Source: Tribonema minus
Lineage: Eukaryota > Sar > Xanthophyceae > Tribonematales > Tribonemataceae
Length of the DNA: 64,000 bases
NCBI GenBank assembly: GCA_017506865.1
Contig: JAFCMP010000117.1
Span: 177,362 to 241,361, forward strand
Direction of reading: 5' to 3'
Of this stretch, positions 29,821 to 40,027 are shown piece by piece. How positions within the stretch are numbered: the stretch's first letter is position 1; the number at the start of each line of letters is the position of its first letter. The translations under genes were made by a program, and so were the position numbers. Below the pieces are notes generated by a model, which was not told where the DNA came from, did not search any database, and saw only the letters and a list, made by a program, of their open reading frames with translations.

Positions 29821-32541
29821 TCACTGCCCGACTGCCGCGCCCAGCGGGCCTCGCCAGCGCCAACCTCGCCGCCGCCGTGTCGCTGCGCCGCCGCCGCCGC
29901 CGCCGCCCTGCCGCCGCCACTGCAACTCCCGCCCCCCCTCCAGCGCACCCCCGGGGGCAGCCCCCGCCCCCGCGCCGTCACGACACGACGCACGCCGCGC
30001 CAAAGAGGTTGAGGCACACGTTGCCAGAGCGCGCGCGCGCGCGCGCGCGTCGTCGTCCGGGAGGCCGACCCCCGCGAGGTCGAAGCTGCGCGTGAGCGCG
30101 CGCGCGTGGAGCGTGTTGTACTCCACCGCGGGCGCGCGCGGCGCGTCGGCGACGCGCTCCCCCGTCCAGATGTTCTCGTACGACCAGCCGCCGGCGCGCA
30201 GCGTCGACTCAACGCGCACCCAGCCCTCCGGCGGCGGGTCCGAGTCGCCGGCGCCCGCATCCGCGCCGCCGCCGCCGCCGCCGCTGTCCATGCGGCGCAG
30301 CAGGATGCCCGCGGCGCTGCTGCTTGAGCCGTCGCTGTAGCGCCGCTTGCCCTCCGGCAGGAGGCGCGCGACGGCCATGATGAGGCGCCGGAACGCCGTC
30401 TCCACGTTCTCGCCCGTCGCCGCGCTCGTCTGCGCGGGGCGGGGGTCAGGGGGGGCAGCAGGCGCGCAGCATGAGCGCGTTTGAGGCGTGCGGTAAACGG
30501 TCGTGTCGGGGGGGGGAGGGGGCGTGGTTCACAGCCGCATGGTTTTGAGTGCTGCTGCGTGCATGTTGCAGCGGTTGATGATGAAGCATTCGGTGGTGAT
30601 GTTGAAGTTATGCCCTGCTGCCGCGCTCGCCTGCGCGCGCGGCGCGACACGTCAGCTCACGCGAGCGCTTAGATCCAGGCTGAGCTCAGTGCGGTACGAC
30701 TGCAACCGCGCTACGCAGGAGGGACTCTGTGGCCGAGTCGCCGTCTCGGTGTGCGATTCTCCTCCGCCGCGATGAAACGGGTAAAACGGCACGCTTGAGA
30801 TGCAATCCCGTTGCCACGCCTCCTGATTAGCGCAAGCGCGCGGCGCAGGGTGACACAGGCCCAGCAGCATGATGAGGGGGGCACTACACCACTGGAGTGC
30901 TATCGCGCTGAAACTTTAACATGTACTTCAACATCTGCAACTGATGCGTTGCTAAACCACCTCGACGTTTCCGGTAGCTCGAAGCCAGTGCATCTGTTGA
31001 CTGTCAGATGACCGCAATGTTGCCGCGCTCAAGGGCAAGCGACAGCGCAGTCAAGCACGTCTGCTTGAGTGGCGGGCATCCCGCGGCCATGGCACATACT
31101 CATGGACGCTGTGCCGCGCGTGGGCTACGTCTGCTGCATCGGCGGCGCGCTCTATACCAATTCTAAAACAACTTCAAGTTGGAAGTTGGTTCAGGCCAAG
31201 ACTCTGCGCCCTGTTGCTCCCAGCGCGCTGCACAGCTGCTGCACAACTGCGAACAGCAAGGCTGTTGCAGGATGTCCCCTTGTGCCCGAACTGACACCGT
31301 GACACTTGCGGAAAGTGCAGACAACGGTCTGCACTGCTGCGGCTGTGGATGTTACGGAGCGGCCACTGCTGCTGCTGCGGCGGCGACAGCTTTGCACGTT
31401 GGTGCACTGTGCCGCGCATGTGCACACACTGCCAACAGTCATATCGTGACAGCGACATGGGGCGCAGCGCACTTGCCTCTTGCATGTGATGGCATACGTC
31501 GGCAGCGCTGCATGCACTACTGTTCAGCTGTGGGCATTGCGCTGCGGTCGTGCTGATGATCATCACATCAGCGACGAGTAGAGATGACTGCAAGGAAATC
31601 CTACTCATGCGGTCAGTGCGCACGGCTTTGCGGGGCTGAAGTTGCAGCGCAACTTCAACTGACAGCGCAGCCCGCCTCCTGCCGCGTCACACGTGCGCAG
31701 AACCGCCAAATCGTCAGATGCATGCAGCTGCCTTCTTGACAGAGCAGCTGACAGAGCAGCAAAGCTGCAAAGCACATCCCGCAATGCGTGAGCTTTGCAA
31801 TTGCCGCAATGCCGGAAGCCAGTAGTTGGATGGTAAGCTTAACAACTGGAGTGAATGAGCAGACCACTGCTTGCACTGTATTCTCCTCGCAACGTCCCGC
31901 CGAAGCTCTGCCATGACAAAACGATCATCAGTAGTTGGCAGTTGTCCTCGGTCTTCAACCACACCCCTCGAGCCTCTTGTGAAAAAGGGTACGATTCAAG
32001 TGTCGAAAGAGAATGCATTTGCGGCGCTCACCTCGACAAAGTCCATGCCGTGCGCCTCCGCCAGCGCCAGCCCCTCCGCGGTGGGCACGCACCTCCCCTC
32101 CTCCGCCAGATCGCTCTTGTTGGCAATCAGCGACAGAGCTATGTTCCTGTGAGCGTTGTCCCGCACCTGCTTGAGCCATCGTTTGATGGCGTCAAATGAC
32201 GCCCTGTCCGTGACATCGTACACCAGCATCGCCCCCACGGCTCCCCGGTAGTACGCCTGCGTGAGGGTGCTGTAGCGGTCCTGCCCTGCAGTGTCCCAGA
32301 TCTGGGCCTTGAGGCGGGCGCCGCCGTAGTACGCGAGTTCCCTCGTTGCAAACTCCATGCCGACCGTCTTGGTGGCCTCTGGGGAGAACTGGTCCTGAGC
32401 AAACCGCAGTACTAGCTGGCTCTTGCCCACATTGGTGTCGCCTACCAGGACGAACTTGAGGACGTACTGCTGCCCCTCGGCCTCCCCCGCAGCCGCCTTG
32501 CGCGGCGCTGCTCGCGGTGCTGCTCCAACTGCCTGCGGCAT
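29821..32541 (-). CDS. Rab-family small GTPase with WW-like C-terminal extension
   Basis: Exon 1 (32541-32032, 170 codons) and exon 2 (30429-29821) are joined in phase 0 across a 1,602-bp GT-AG intron. The G domain is complete: GDTNVGKSQ (P loop), the switch I Thr in TKTVGMEF, WDTAGQDRY, the Rab-type YYRGAVGAMLVYDVT, NKSDL, and ETSA formed across the splice junction, followed by the usual ENVETAFRRLI helix. Rab proteins control vesicle traffic. Instead of a short tail ending in prenylated cysteines, exon 2 continues with a Gly-rich linker and PPPEGWVRVESTLRAGGWSY...TGE, which resembles a WW domain lacking its second Trp. The frame then runs through a GC microsatellite into low complexity, so the true C terminus is uncertain; another intron may exist. 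Confidence 0.8.
30026..30048. repeat. GC dinucleotide microsatellite
   Basis: An uninterrupted GC alternation inside the annotated 3' exon of the Rab gene. Slippage here would change the frame of the tail. Confidence 0.85.
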
Positions 32542-33153
32542 GGCTGCCTACTGCCATGCCGTGGCAGCCCACTGCCCCCCGCGCAACACTCACCGCCTGC
32601 TCCTCGCAGGAAAATACGAGCACTACCAAGGCGAAGCAGAACAGGTTGAGGCGACCCCACTTCCTTGGATAGATTAACTTTGCTGTAGTTTGCTCAAGCG
32701 TAGCAAAGCGATCAGATCATGCCATTTGGAGCCCTGTCGAGCCGTTTGGTGCCAAGCTGAACGTCGCGTGAGACAAAAAAAACAGTGCTCACCTTCGCAA
32801 CTGCACGTTCACCTTTCTTGATGACTGGGTGTACCTAGACCAGGAAGTAATGAGGGTGGATGTTGAAGCAGTGGGGCGGTCATGAAAATCGGGCAAAGCG
32901 TGCGCCTGTCAGTGATGAATGTATTCATCAGATAATGCAACATCATGCAAGCGAGATGACCAGCAACAGAGTGCCACGGCGCGACGAGCCGCATGCAAAC
33001 GCAAATGTGAAAACTCCAACCCTCGTACATTGCGGTAGCAGACCGCGGCCAAAGCATGTTCTGCCGCAGCTGCAAACATCGGCGAATTGCACTGCCAACC
33101 TCACAATTCACATCTATGCGAACGCTGCGCCGCCAGCCCCCCCCCCGGCGCCC
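32542..33153. other. Intergenic, upstream of the Rab gene and downstream of the RCC1-like gene
   Basis: It must hold the Rab promoter and the RCC1-like 3' end. I see no recognisable motif. Confidence 0.4.
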
Positions 33154-34251
33154 TCACGCAACCTGGAACCCGTCCGGCACGCGCTCCGCGCCGCTGGCGC
33201 TGCCCCAGCACTGCAGACCGCCGTCCGCGCCGATGCCGCACGCGTGCGCGTGCGCGATGACCAGCTCGTAGAACGGCCCGCGCGAGCTCGTGCGCGTGGC
33301 CCCCCAGCACGCCGCCGTGTCGTCGACGGCGGAGATCGCGCACGTCGAGTACGCGCCGCACGACACCTGGCGGAAGGGCCCCGCGCGCGGCGCGGCCTCG
33401 CCGTCGAAGTTGCGCCCCCAGCAGACGACGTCGCCGCCGCCGCCATTGCCGCTCTTGCTGCCGCTTTTGCCAGTGACGGCGGCGGCGGCGACGGTGACGC
33501 CGCAGGCGTGGCCCGTCGGCGAGGCGTCGATCTGGCGGAACTGCACGCCCTCGGGCGGCGACGCCTGGCCGAGCGAGTCGTCGCCCCAACACTGCGCGAG
33601 GCCGTTGCGGCGCAACGCGCACGAGAAGGTCCCCCCCGCCGCCACCTGCACGAAGTCCGCGCCGCCGGGGTGGCGGCACTTGCCAAAGGCGTTGTCACCC
33701 CAGCAGACGACGGTGCCGTGCTCTGTGAGCGCGCACGTGTGCGCGCTGCCCGCGCTGACCTGCTGGTACAGCCCCCCGGGCGCCCCCCTGAACGCCCCCC
33801 AGCAGGCCAGCGTCTGGTCCACCTTCACCCCGCAGGTGTGGGAGGTCCCCGCGCTGAGCTGCACGAACATGGCGTCGTCTGGGGGGGCGCTCTGCCCCTT
33901 GTCGTTGCGCCCCCAGCACCGCGCGGGGCCGCCCAGCTCAACCCCCGGGCGGCTTTCCAGAGCGCACGTGTGCTGAGGCCCCAGCGCCACGGTGATGGAG
34001 TCCGGGTCCGTGTGGAAGCCGTCGGGGAGCTCTGGGAAGAGGGATTTCAGGTGCTTGCTGCGGGAGATGGTGGCGGGTGAGGAATCTATCCCCTGCCCTG
34101 CTGCTGAATGCAGTGCCAACAGAAGCGAGCAGCAGCACGAGAAGCTGGATCTCGCCGTCGCTCGCGGTCGCTTGCAGCCATGTGATCTCATCAATGACGA
34201 TGTGGGGTGCTGTTGTATGAGTGAGTGACCTTGTGGAGATGATGGCACCAT
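33154..34251 (-). CDS. Secreted or lumenal RCC1-like beta-propeller protein
   Basis: One exon of 365 codons from the ATG at 34251; the ATG at 34191 (MRSHGCKR) gives a shorter protein with a more typical signal peptide (SCCCSLLLALHSAAG). After the signal come seven repeats built on (H)TCA/G...CWG...(G) with a P-rich turn, for example HTCGVKVDQTLACWG and FSCALRRNGLAQCWG. This is the Cys-containing RCC1_2/BLIP-II type of seven-bladed propeller; the paired Cys in each blade suggest disulfides and so a secretory-pathway location. The function cannot be inferred beyond ligand or protein binding. It is transcribed away from the Ufd1-like gene; the two start codons are 117 bp apart. Confidence 0.75.
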   Translation of the reverse strand: MVPSSPQGHSLIQQHPTSSLMRSHGCKRPRATARSSFSCCCSLLLALHSAAGQGIDSSPATISRSKHLKSLFPELPDGFHTDPDSITVALGPQHTCALESRPGVELGGPARCWGRNDKGQSAPPDDAMFVQLSAGTSHTCGVKVDQTLACWGAFRGAPGGLYQQVSAGSAHTCALTEHGTVVCWGDNAFGKCRHPGGADFVQVAAGGTFSCALRRNGLAQCWGDDSLGQASPPEGVQFRQIDASPTGHACGVTVAAAAVTGKSGSKSGNGGGGDVVCWGRNFDGEAAPRAGPFRQVSCGAYSTCAISAVDDTAACWGATRTSSRGPFYELVIAHAHACGIGADGGLQCWGSASGAERVPDGFQVA

Positions 34252-34368
34252 AAGCCTGCAGCTGTGCGAGAACCAAGCTTACGCTTTGCAACAGTTGCAC
34301 AAGGTCAACGTGAAGTTCGTGACAAACTTCAAGGGCGGATTTCATGAAGTGACCTGCAAGACACGGCC
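34252..34368. promoter_or_regulatory. Short divergent intergenic region
   Basis: Only 117 bp (177 bp if the RCC1-like protein starts at 34191) separate the start codons of two divergent genes, so a shared bidirectional promoter is likely. It contains two GAAGTT/AACTTC words (CGTGAAGTTCG and CAAACTTCAAGG) 14 bp apart. Confidence 0.5.
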
Positions 34369-37300
34369 ATGGGCGGCTCCTTCAGAGTCCGCGTGCTGCA
34401 GCCTCTGCCCTTGGTTCTACTGGTTTTGACTGTCCTGACTTTTGCAGCAACGGCTTCAGCAGCAGCACAGACAGCAGCAGGAACGCCCACCGCTCGCAAG
34501 GCACAAAAAAGCGGTACGAAAAATGGCAAGAAGCGCCCGCATCCCAGTAAGACTGCTGGGAAATCCCCTGTCAAGGACATCAGGGCTCACAGCATCGAAG
34601 ACAGCGCGGCTGAAGCAAGGAGCAACAAAGACCACGTGTCACTGGCGGGAGTGCAATTGGCAGAGCTGGAGCAGGAGCTTGAGGACATCAACGTCATGAA
34701 CAAGTATGACAGGAAGATGGACAGGCTTCTGCTTGTGATGCCGCTAACGGATTCGTTTGAGCCAGCGGTGGGGCAGTTCGGCCACGGCCATCTGCAGACG
34801 AGCGACAGGGTCAGCTTGCCACAATCTGTGCTGAAAGAGGTAAGGAAGGCCGTGTGTGCTGTCCATGGTTGCCAACACGCCTGTTGCTCGCACACGGAGG
34901 TCACTTCATGTCAATCACCACCAGCCCATGCCTTCTCAGCTGGTGGCTGCGGTGCGGCAATGGCAAGCATGTGCATATAGCAGCTGGCGAGGGACGACGT
35001 GCGATGGGCTTCACCTGCATCAACCATCCATGGTGCGCCTGCTTGCTCGCCGCCATGTGCTGTGTCCCGCTCACACGCACCATGTATGCACCATCCGCGA
35101 CACTGCCCGCAGGTGCAACATCGGAAGCTGGAGTTCCCCTGGCAGTTTGAAATTCAGGTGAGGCGGCAGCTGCTAAGCGGAGGTGCTGTCGCTGCGAGCG
35201 TCAGTGCGGCCTTCGCTGCGTGCCTCGCTGTTACGCGCGTACCTCATCAACAATAGTACTAGTCATACGCGCGCCGGGTGTGCTACATGTGCCTTGCGTG
35301 TCATGGTTGTCTCAAGGTCTCTTGCGCGCCTGACGCCTGAGTGCACGTCACAGCGCACAGCCCAAGCTTCAGATGATGACAGCGTCTACCAAACAGCCTC
35401 TGCTTTGCGCTGCCGGATGCGCCCCCACCCTACTGTTGCTCACACGCATGCGTACGGGCTCGGCTTTGTGCGCTTCTCATGCACGGCACGGTCGTGGCGC
35501 CACCCCCAACGCGCCCCGCGACTCTGACTCGCACTCCGATCACTCAAGACTTGCGTCCTTCCATCGCCGCCTGCTCCAACCCAAACACCAGCCGTTCCTC
35601 GCCCATGCGCCGCCTACTCCGATCCCTAAGCAGCAGTGCATGCACCAAACAATGCTTGCGTGCATGTGTGCACTATGTCCGCGCTTACCCTGACCCCGTG
35701 CAGCGCGTGTGCCGCTGACGCAAACCCATGTGCCGCGCCCGCTCTAACCCTAACCCTATCCAACCCTAACCCTGCGCAGCGCGCATGCACCAAACAATGC
35801 TCGCGTATGCGTACACTGCGTCCGCTGAGACCCTCACCCTAAGAAGTGCCTGCACAGCTGACGCCCACCCACGCCTGCTCCAACCCCTACCTCGCGCAGC
35901 GCGTGCACCGGCGCGGCCCCGGCGACTACCTGCCCGTGGAGCTGTCCATGCCGACGCGCGACGATCTGGCGGGGCGGACCGAGATGCCGCAGCTGAGCAG
36001 GGTCACGTGCTCGCCGCTGGACGCGCGCGCGCCGGAGCAGGTATATATGTACTAGAAATATGATACCTACGTGCCCCACATGCGCTAGGGACGCGGCGCG
36101 TCGGGCACTGTGGTAATGCGGGTGGTGAAGTGATGCCCTCTGCGCGCTAGACGCGGCGTCGCGCATGGTAGGTTCTGATGAGCTATCACTGATGTATACT
36201 CATAATACATGCCCTGTGCACAGTGTTTCGTCATCAGCTGTCAACCCATCTGATATGATCATCTGATCTGATGCCTGCTGCGCGCTAGACGCGACGTCAT
36301 GCATTCTCCTTTTCGATCAGCTGTCGCTGACCTGAAGGATTCAGCGCATCTCAACAGCAACAGTGCTCGACCGCTCAGCTGCCACCCGACCGTGGAGCTG
36401 AAGGTTCAACCAAATCTTTGCGCGCAGTGCGCATGTCACCACGTCCTCAGTGCGGTTCAGCCCTGGGGTAGACACTGAAGAGAGTGGGGACCTTTGCAAT
36501 ACTGCTCAATGGGCACCTTTAGCAGGCGAGCAAGATGTATGCAACTCAACATTTGTAGCTCTAGCCCTAGGCCAATAGCTTGCCAGCGGTTGAAAGTGAT
36601 ACACTGCTCTGTGCTCCTGCTCCCTGGTACCGTGCAGTATATATTCATCCCGGACTGGATGATGAAGAGCCTGCGACTCAAGCCCAGGGACATCGTCCAG
36701 TTGAGATACAAGGTAATGCCATGTCAACCCGACCCTGATCTGACGCTTAAAGTTGCTTAGAGCCTTTTTGGCAGGTTTTGTGTGGATATGGTATATGTAG
36801 TTAGAGTCATCGTATACTGTACAGTTGATGGCTCCATGTACACAAGAATGAGAACATCGTGCGGTATACTGTACAGTTGATGGCTCCATGTACACAAGAA
36901 TGAGAACATCGTGCGGTGAAGGTGCTGCTAAGAGCCTTGCTGGTGCGCTGGGCCTCTCGACGGATGTTCTTTGACCCGTCGAATTGAAACGTCATGCGTA
37001 TCAAGTACTTGATAAAGAGCTCTACATGTTGCAAAGTGTTGTGTGCTTTACCACTTTGCAACTTCAAAAACATCAGTATGCATCCACACCTGTCAAGTAT
37101 TTGCAAATTCTAATGTGTGAAGTTCATTCTGCAGCAGTTTGTGATGCAAATGCATACCACCAGGGAGGCGACGTTCTGCGATCGTGCTGTCATATGCGCA
37201 GTTTTCTTCGTGAAGTGTTCAGAGATGACACAATGTAGTGCACTTGTCAGCCGTGCTCATCAGGTGCACAGCCCGACAGGCGCACACAAGTTTATGCTGT

Positions 37301-40027
37301 GCCCCGCTTCATCCTTCCTGACATCGGGCTGCAGTTCCTGACTGTAGGAAGAATGCATGCAGAGCCTCGCCACCACACTTGTGACGTCACCTCTGGTCTG
37401 ATGCCAGCGGCTGCTGTGTCCAATGGTTAACGTGCACTTGAGCTGCGACCTCCGCATGCTTGACACTGTCAGTTCGTGAAGCCTCATGCTTCTACTCGGA
37501 TGCTCGTACTGTGTATTGGACGGCGTCGCGCGCTTTGTGCGCGAGGCGACGGCCCCTCTTGCTGCAGCGCGCCGTCAGCGGATCCCGCGCAGCGCAGCGC
37601 GATCCGTGGCACATGCGGCCATGAGCGGGACGCGCTTTGTCTATCACTTGAACAATGTGGCCAGTGTGTTGGCCCTCTGAACCTTATTGTAATCCAGGTA
37701 ACAACATTCCAGCCAGCGATGCGTGCGCGCTCACGCATGCTGCGGTACGAGCCTCAGACGCCGGCACCAGCACGCTTGACGATGGCCCCTCTTCGGCCGT
37801 CGGCGTGCTTCCGGAGTTGCGCCTCAGGGCAGCGCGTCCGCGAACAGACAGGCATGTGCGTTCATGCACTCCGACACGCGCATTTATTCGCTCCGCCCGT
37901 GGCGCCCCACCCCCCGCTCCCCCTGTTGCGCGCGCGCAGAACCTGCCGCAGTCGACGGGGTGCGTGCACCTCCAGGCGCACTCGGAGTCGGCCGCGACGT
38001 CGCACGCCGTGCTGGAGGAGGAGCTGCGGCACTACAGGTACGTGGGTAGGTAGGTACAATAGCAGATGATGGCGCGCTGAACGCTGCTGACGGCCGCGAT
38101 GTCGCTGCGGCACTGCAGGTACGGGGGGGGGGGGGAGGTATGTAGGTAGGTAGCGTGTGACGCGGCTGAGCGCTGCTGACGGCCGCGGCATCGCATGCCG
38201 TGCTGGAGGAGGAGCTGCGGCACTACAGGTAGGTGGGGTAGGCAGGTATAGTTGCGTCTGACGGGGTGCTGAGCGCTGCTGACAGTCGTGACGTCGCACG
38301 CCGCGCTGGTGGAGGAGCTGCGGCACTACAGGTACGTGGGGTATGTAGGTAGGTAGCGTCCTGACGCACTCTGAGCACTGCTGCTGACGCGGCGGCGGCG
38401 CGGCGCAGCGGAGTGCGCTCGACGTTGCGGCGTCAGGCAGCTGACACGCGCGCGCATTGGCGGTCCGGCGGCGTGTGTGACATGACACGCTGTTTTTCCG
38501 GTGCGCCCACCATTGCGGGGGGGGAGGGGTACACAGCTCCATGGCATCTGAAGAGCAGTGCATGCAGGACGGTACTGCGCCGTGTCGTGCAGCAGCATTT
38601 CAACTACTAGGTAGGAATGTGGTGCCGGCGGCGGGCGCCCTTACTCTGATCTGCTGCGAACACAGGTGCTGTGTTGGCGAGAGGGCGCTTGATGGATTTA
38701 GAGAGCCCGTCTCGGTGTGATCCGCAGTTGAGCACTGATATAATGAGAGCACTTCAATACACACCCGCAGTAGAAAAGCTGTGGTATAGGACGGGCAGGC
38801 GGAAGTGACCATGTGCGGTCTGTATGCATGTTTGAGACGTGACGCGCTTGCGTCTGACCGTGTGGTGGCGGGGCAGCTCGTCCGTGTAATCCGTGTAATC
38901 ATGTCATGTTCAGTCAATACGATGCTGATGTACGATACGCGCTGTTAACGGTGCTGCTGCCCTCAATCATGCTCATTCGTGTTTCCGGTGGCGCATGTTG
39001 GCGAATGCCATGTCAGCACAGACTGGCCTTCGTTGCCATGGGCCGCCTGCTTTGCGCCGTTCGTTGCCACGGGCCGCCTGCTTTGCGCCGGTCGCCATGA
39101 TGCACCTCAAGCGCGCGTCGAGATCACATGTTTAGAACTCACACACATAAACGACCGCTCATCACCCTGTCGCGCGCTGCCTGTACGCAGCTCGCTGACG
39201 GCCGGGACGACCATCAGCTTTGTGTTCAACCCGCAAGGGGCGGAGCTGGGGGGCGCGAAGGGGGCCAAGGGCAAGGCCAAGAAGGGGGTGGGGGCGCGGC
39301 GCGAGGTGAAGATCAACGTCGTGCAGTGCGTGGATGCCGGGGGGCGAGCAGTGGAGAGCGTGTGCATACAGGTGAGTGAACTCCCCCCCTTTCTTCTTGA
39401 GACGAAACGTGATCGCTGCCGGAGAGACGGATGGAGCGTACGGTGGTCAGGCACTGGCGAGCACTGGGGCATGCCGCAAGCGGCAGCCGCTTCTGCCAAG
39501 CGCACACCAGAAATGCACCGCAGCAATGCGCGCCCAGGGCGTTGTCACAAGAATTCATCTCGGCATCTGTGCACGACAGGCGTTGACGGTACACGACACG
39601 CCTCAGTGCTTGTACGTACGACAACTGTTGTCGTACAGGCACTGAGATGCGTCGTGGCAACTGGTGTCGTGCGGGTACTGAGATTCGTTGCACCAACATC
39701 ACCTCCCTACCTACAGTAGTAGCAGTGTCGTACAGGCAGCGAGGTGCGCTGCATCGACGGAAGGTGCTGCGCTGACAAACACTGAGGTCACTGTCTTGCA
39801 CCGTGCCACTTCACTACCCACTCGTAACTATCACAACACTGTTCGGGTGCTCGCAGGACGCCGACGTCGGGACGGACTGGTTGAAACCTCTGGACAAGCT
39901 CAAGAAGAAAAAGGCGGCTGCGCAGCCGGCGCCGCGCGGCGCGGCGGCAGCGGTCAAGGGGAGGCGCGCAGCGGAACGCAAGGCCGCCGCAGCCGGCGAC
40001 GTGGACGCGAGCGCAGCGCAACACTGA
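34369..40027 (+). CDS. Ufd1-domain protein with N-terminal signal peptide
   Basis: Seven exons: 34369-34839, 35113-35157, 35900-36040, 36638-36712, 37940-38037, 39191-39371, 39857-40027, with consistent phases, giving about 393 residues. The start has a clear signal peptide (LPLVLLVLTVLTFAATASA) and then a basic, Ser/Thr/Lys-rich stretch. The Ufd1 fold follows: DRVSLPQSVLKEV..., YIFIPDWMMKSLRLKPRDIVQ, the segment ending SHAVLEEELRHY joined to SSLTAGT, then a DADVGTDW end resembling the Ufd1 D-x-V-D-F region, and a Lys/Ala-rich tail. Ufd1 partners Npl4 and Cdc48 in extracting ubiquitylated proteins. A signal-peptide-bearing Ufd1 is a hallmark of SELMA, the ERAD-derived import machinery of red-type secondary plastids; that role is inferred. 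The introns carry tandem copies of exon edges. Confidence 0.8.
35690..35930. repeat. Three copies of the exon-3 acceptor edge of the Ufd1-like gene
   Basis: GTGCAG|CGCGTGTGCC (AG at 35702-35703) and GCGCAG|CGCGCATGCACC (AG at 35778-35779) precede the authentic CGCGCAG|CGCGTGCACCGG (AG at 35898-35899). Upstream pyrimidine-rich sequence (ACCCTGACCCC, AACCCTAACCCT, CAACCCCTACCTC) is also repeated. Each copy keeps an AG acceptor. Confidence 0.6.
35744..35773. repeat. Interstitial CCCTAA telomere-like tract
   Basis: TAACCCTAACCCT, an interruption, then AACCCTAACCCT, inside intron 2 of the Ufd1-like gene and upstream of an acceptor copy. It may serve as a pyrimidine tract. Confidence 0.75.
36100..36310. 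repeat. Degenerate repeats in intron 3 of the Ufd1-like gene
   Basis: The unit GATGCC...GCGCGCTAGACGCG(G/A)CGTC followed by ATCA/AGCT...TCGCTGA occurs near 36131 and 36268, with a weaker copy near 36085. Confidence 0.55.
36810..36917. repeat. Perfect two-copy tandem repeat, about 52 bp
   Basis: GTATACTGTACAGTTGATGG through GAGAACATCGTGCG is repeated twice without visible change, in intron 4 of the Ufd1-like gene. Confidence 0.85.
37990..38345. repeat. Four tandem copies of the exon-5 donor edge of the Ufd1-like gene
   Basis: The authentic exon end GAGCTGCGGCACTACAG|GTACGTGGG (donor GT at 38038) is followed by copies with donors at 38119, 38229 and 38332. Each copy also repeats upstream exon sequence (CGTCGCACGCCG) and downstream intron sequence (GTAGGTAGG). 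All four keep AG|GT. Confidence 0.8.
39560..39780. repeat. Foldback repeat in the last intron of the Ufd1-like gene
   Basis: CTCAGTGCTTGTACGTACGACAAC is followed by its near reverse complement TGTTGTCGTACAGGCACTGAG, with further partial copies (GTCGTGCGGGTACTGAG, GTCGTACAGGCAGCGAG) to about 39760. CGTTGCACCAACATC and GCTGCATCGACGGAAGG near the right end resemble arm sequences of the foldback at 62779-62898. Confidence 0.6.

Noticed and set aside
29234..29920. 228-codon minus frame with Arg-rich start
   Set aside because: No motif, GC-driven, and overlaps homopolymer tracts.
32860..34080. 406-codon plus-strand frame
   Set aside because: It is antisense to the RCC1-like gene, whose CWG repeats and signal peptide are clear; the plus frame is Arg/Ala-rich shadow.
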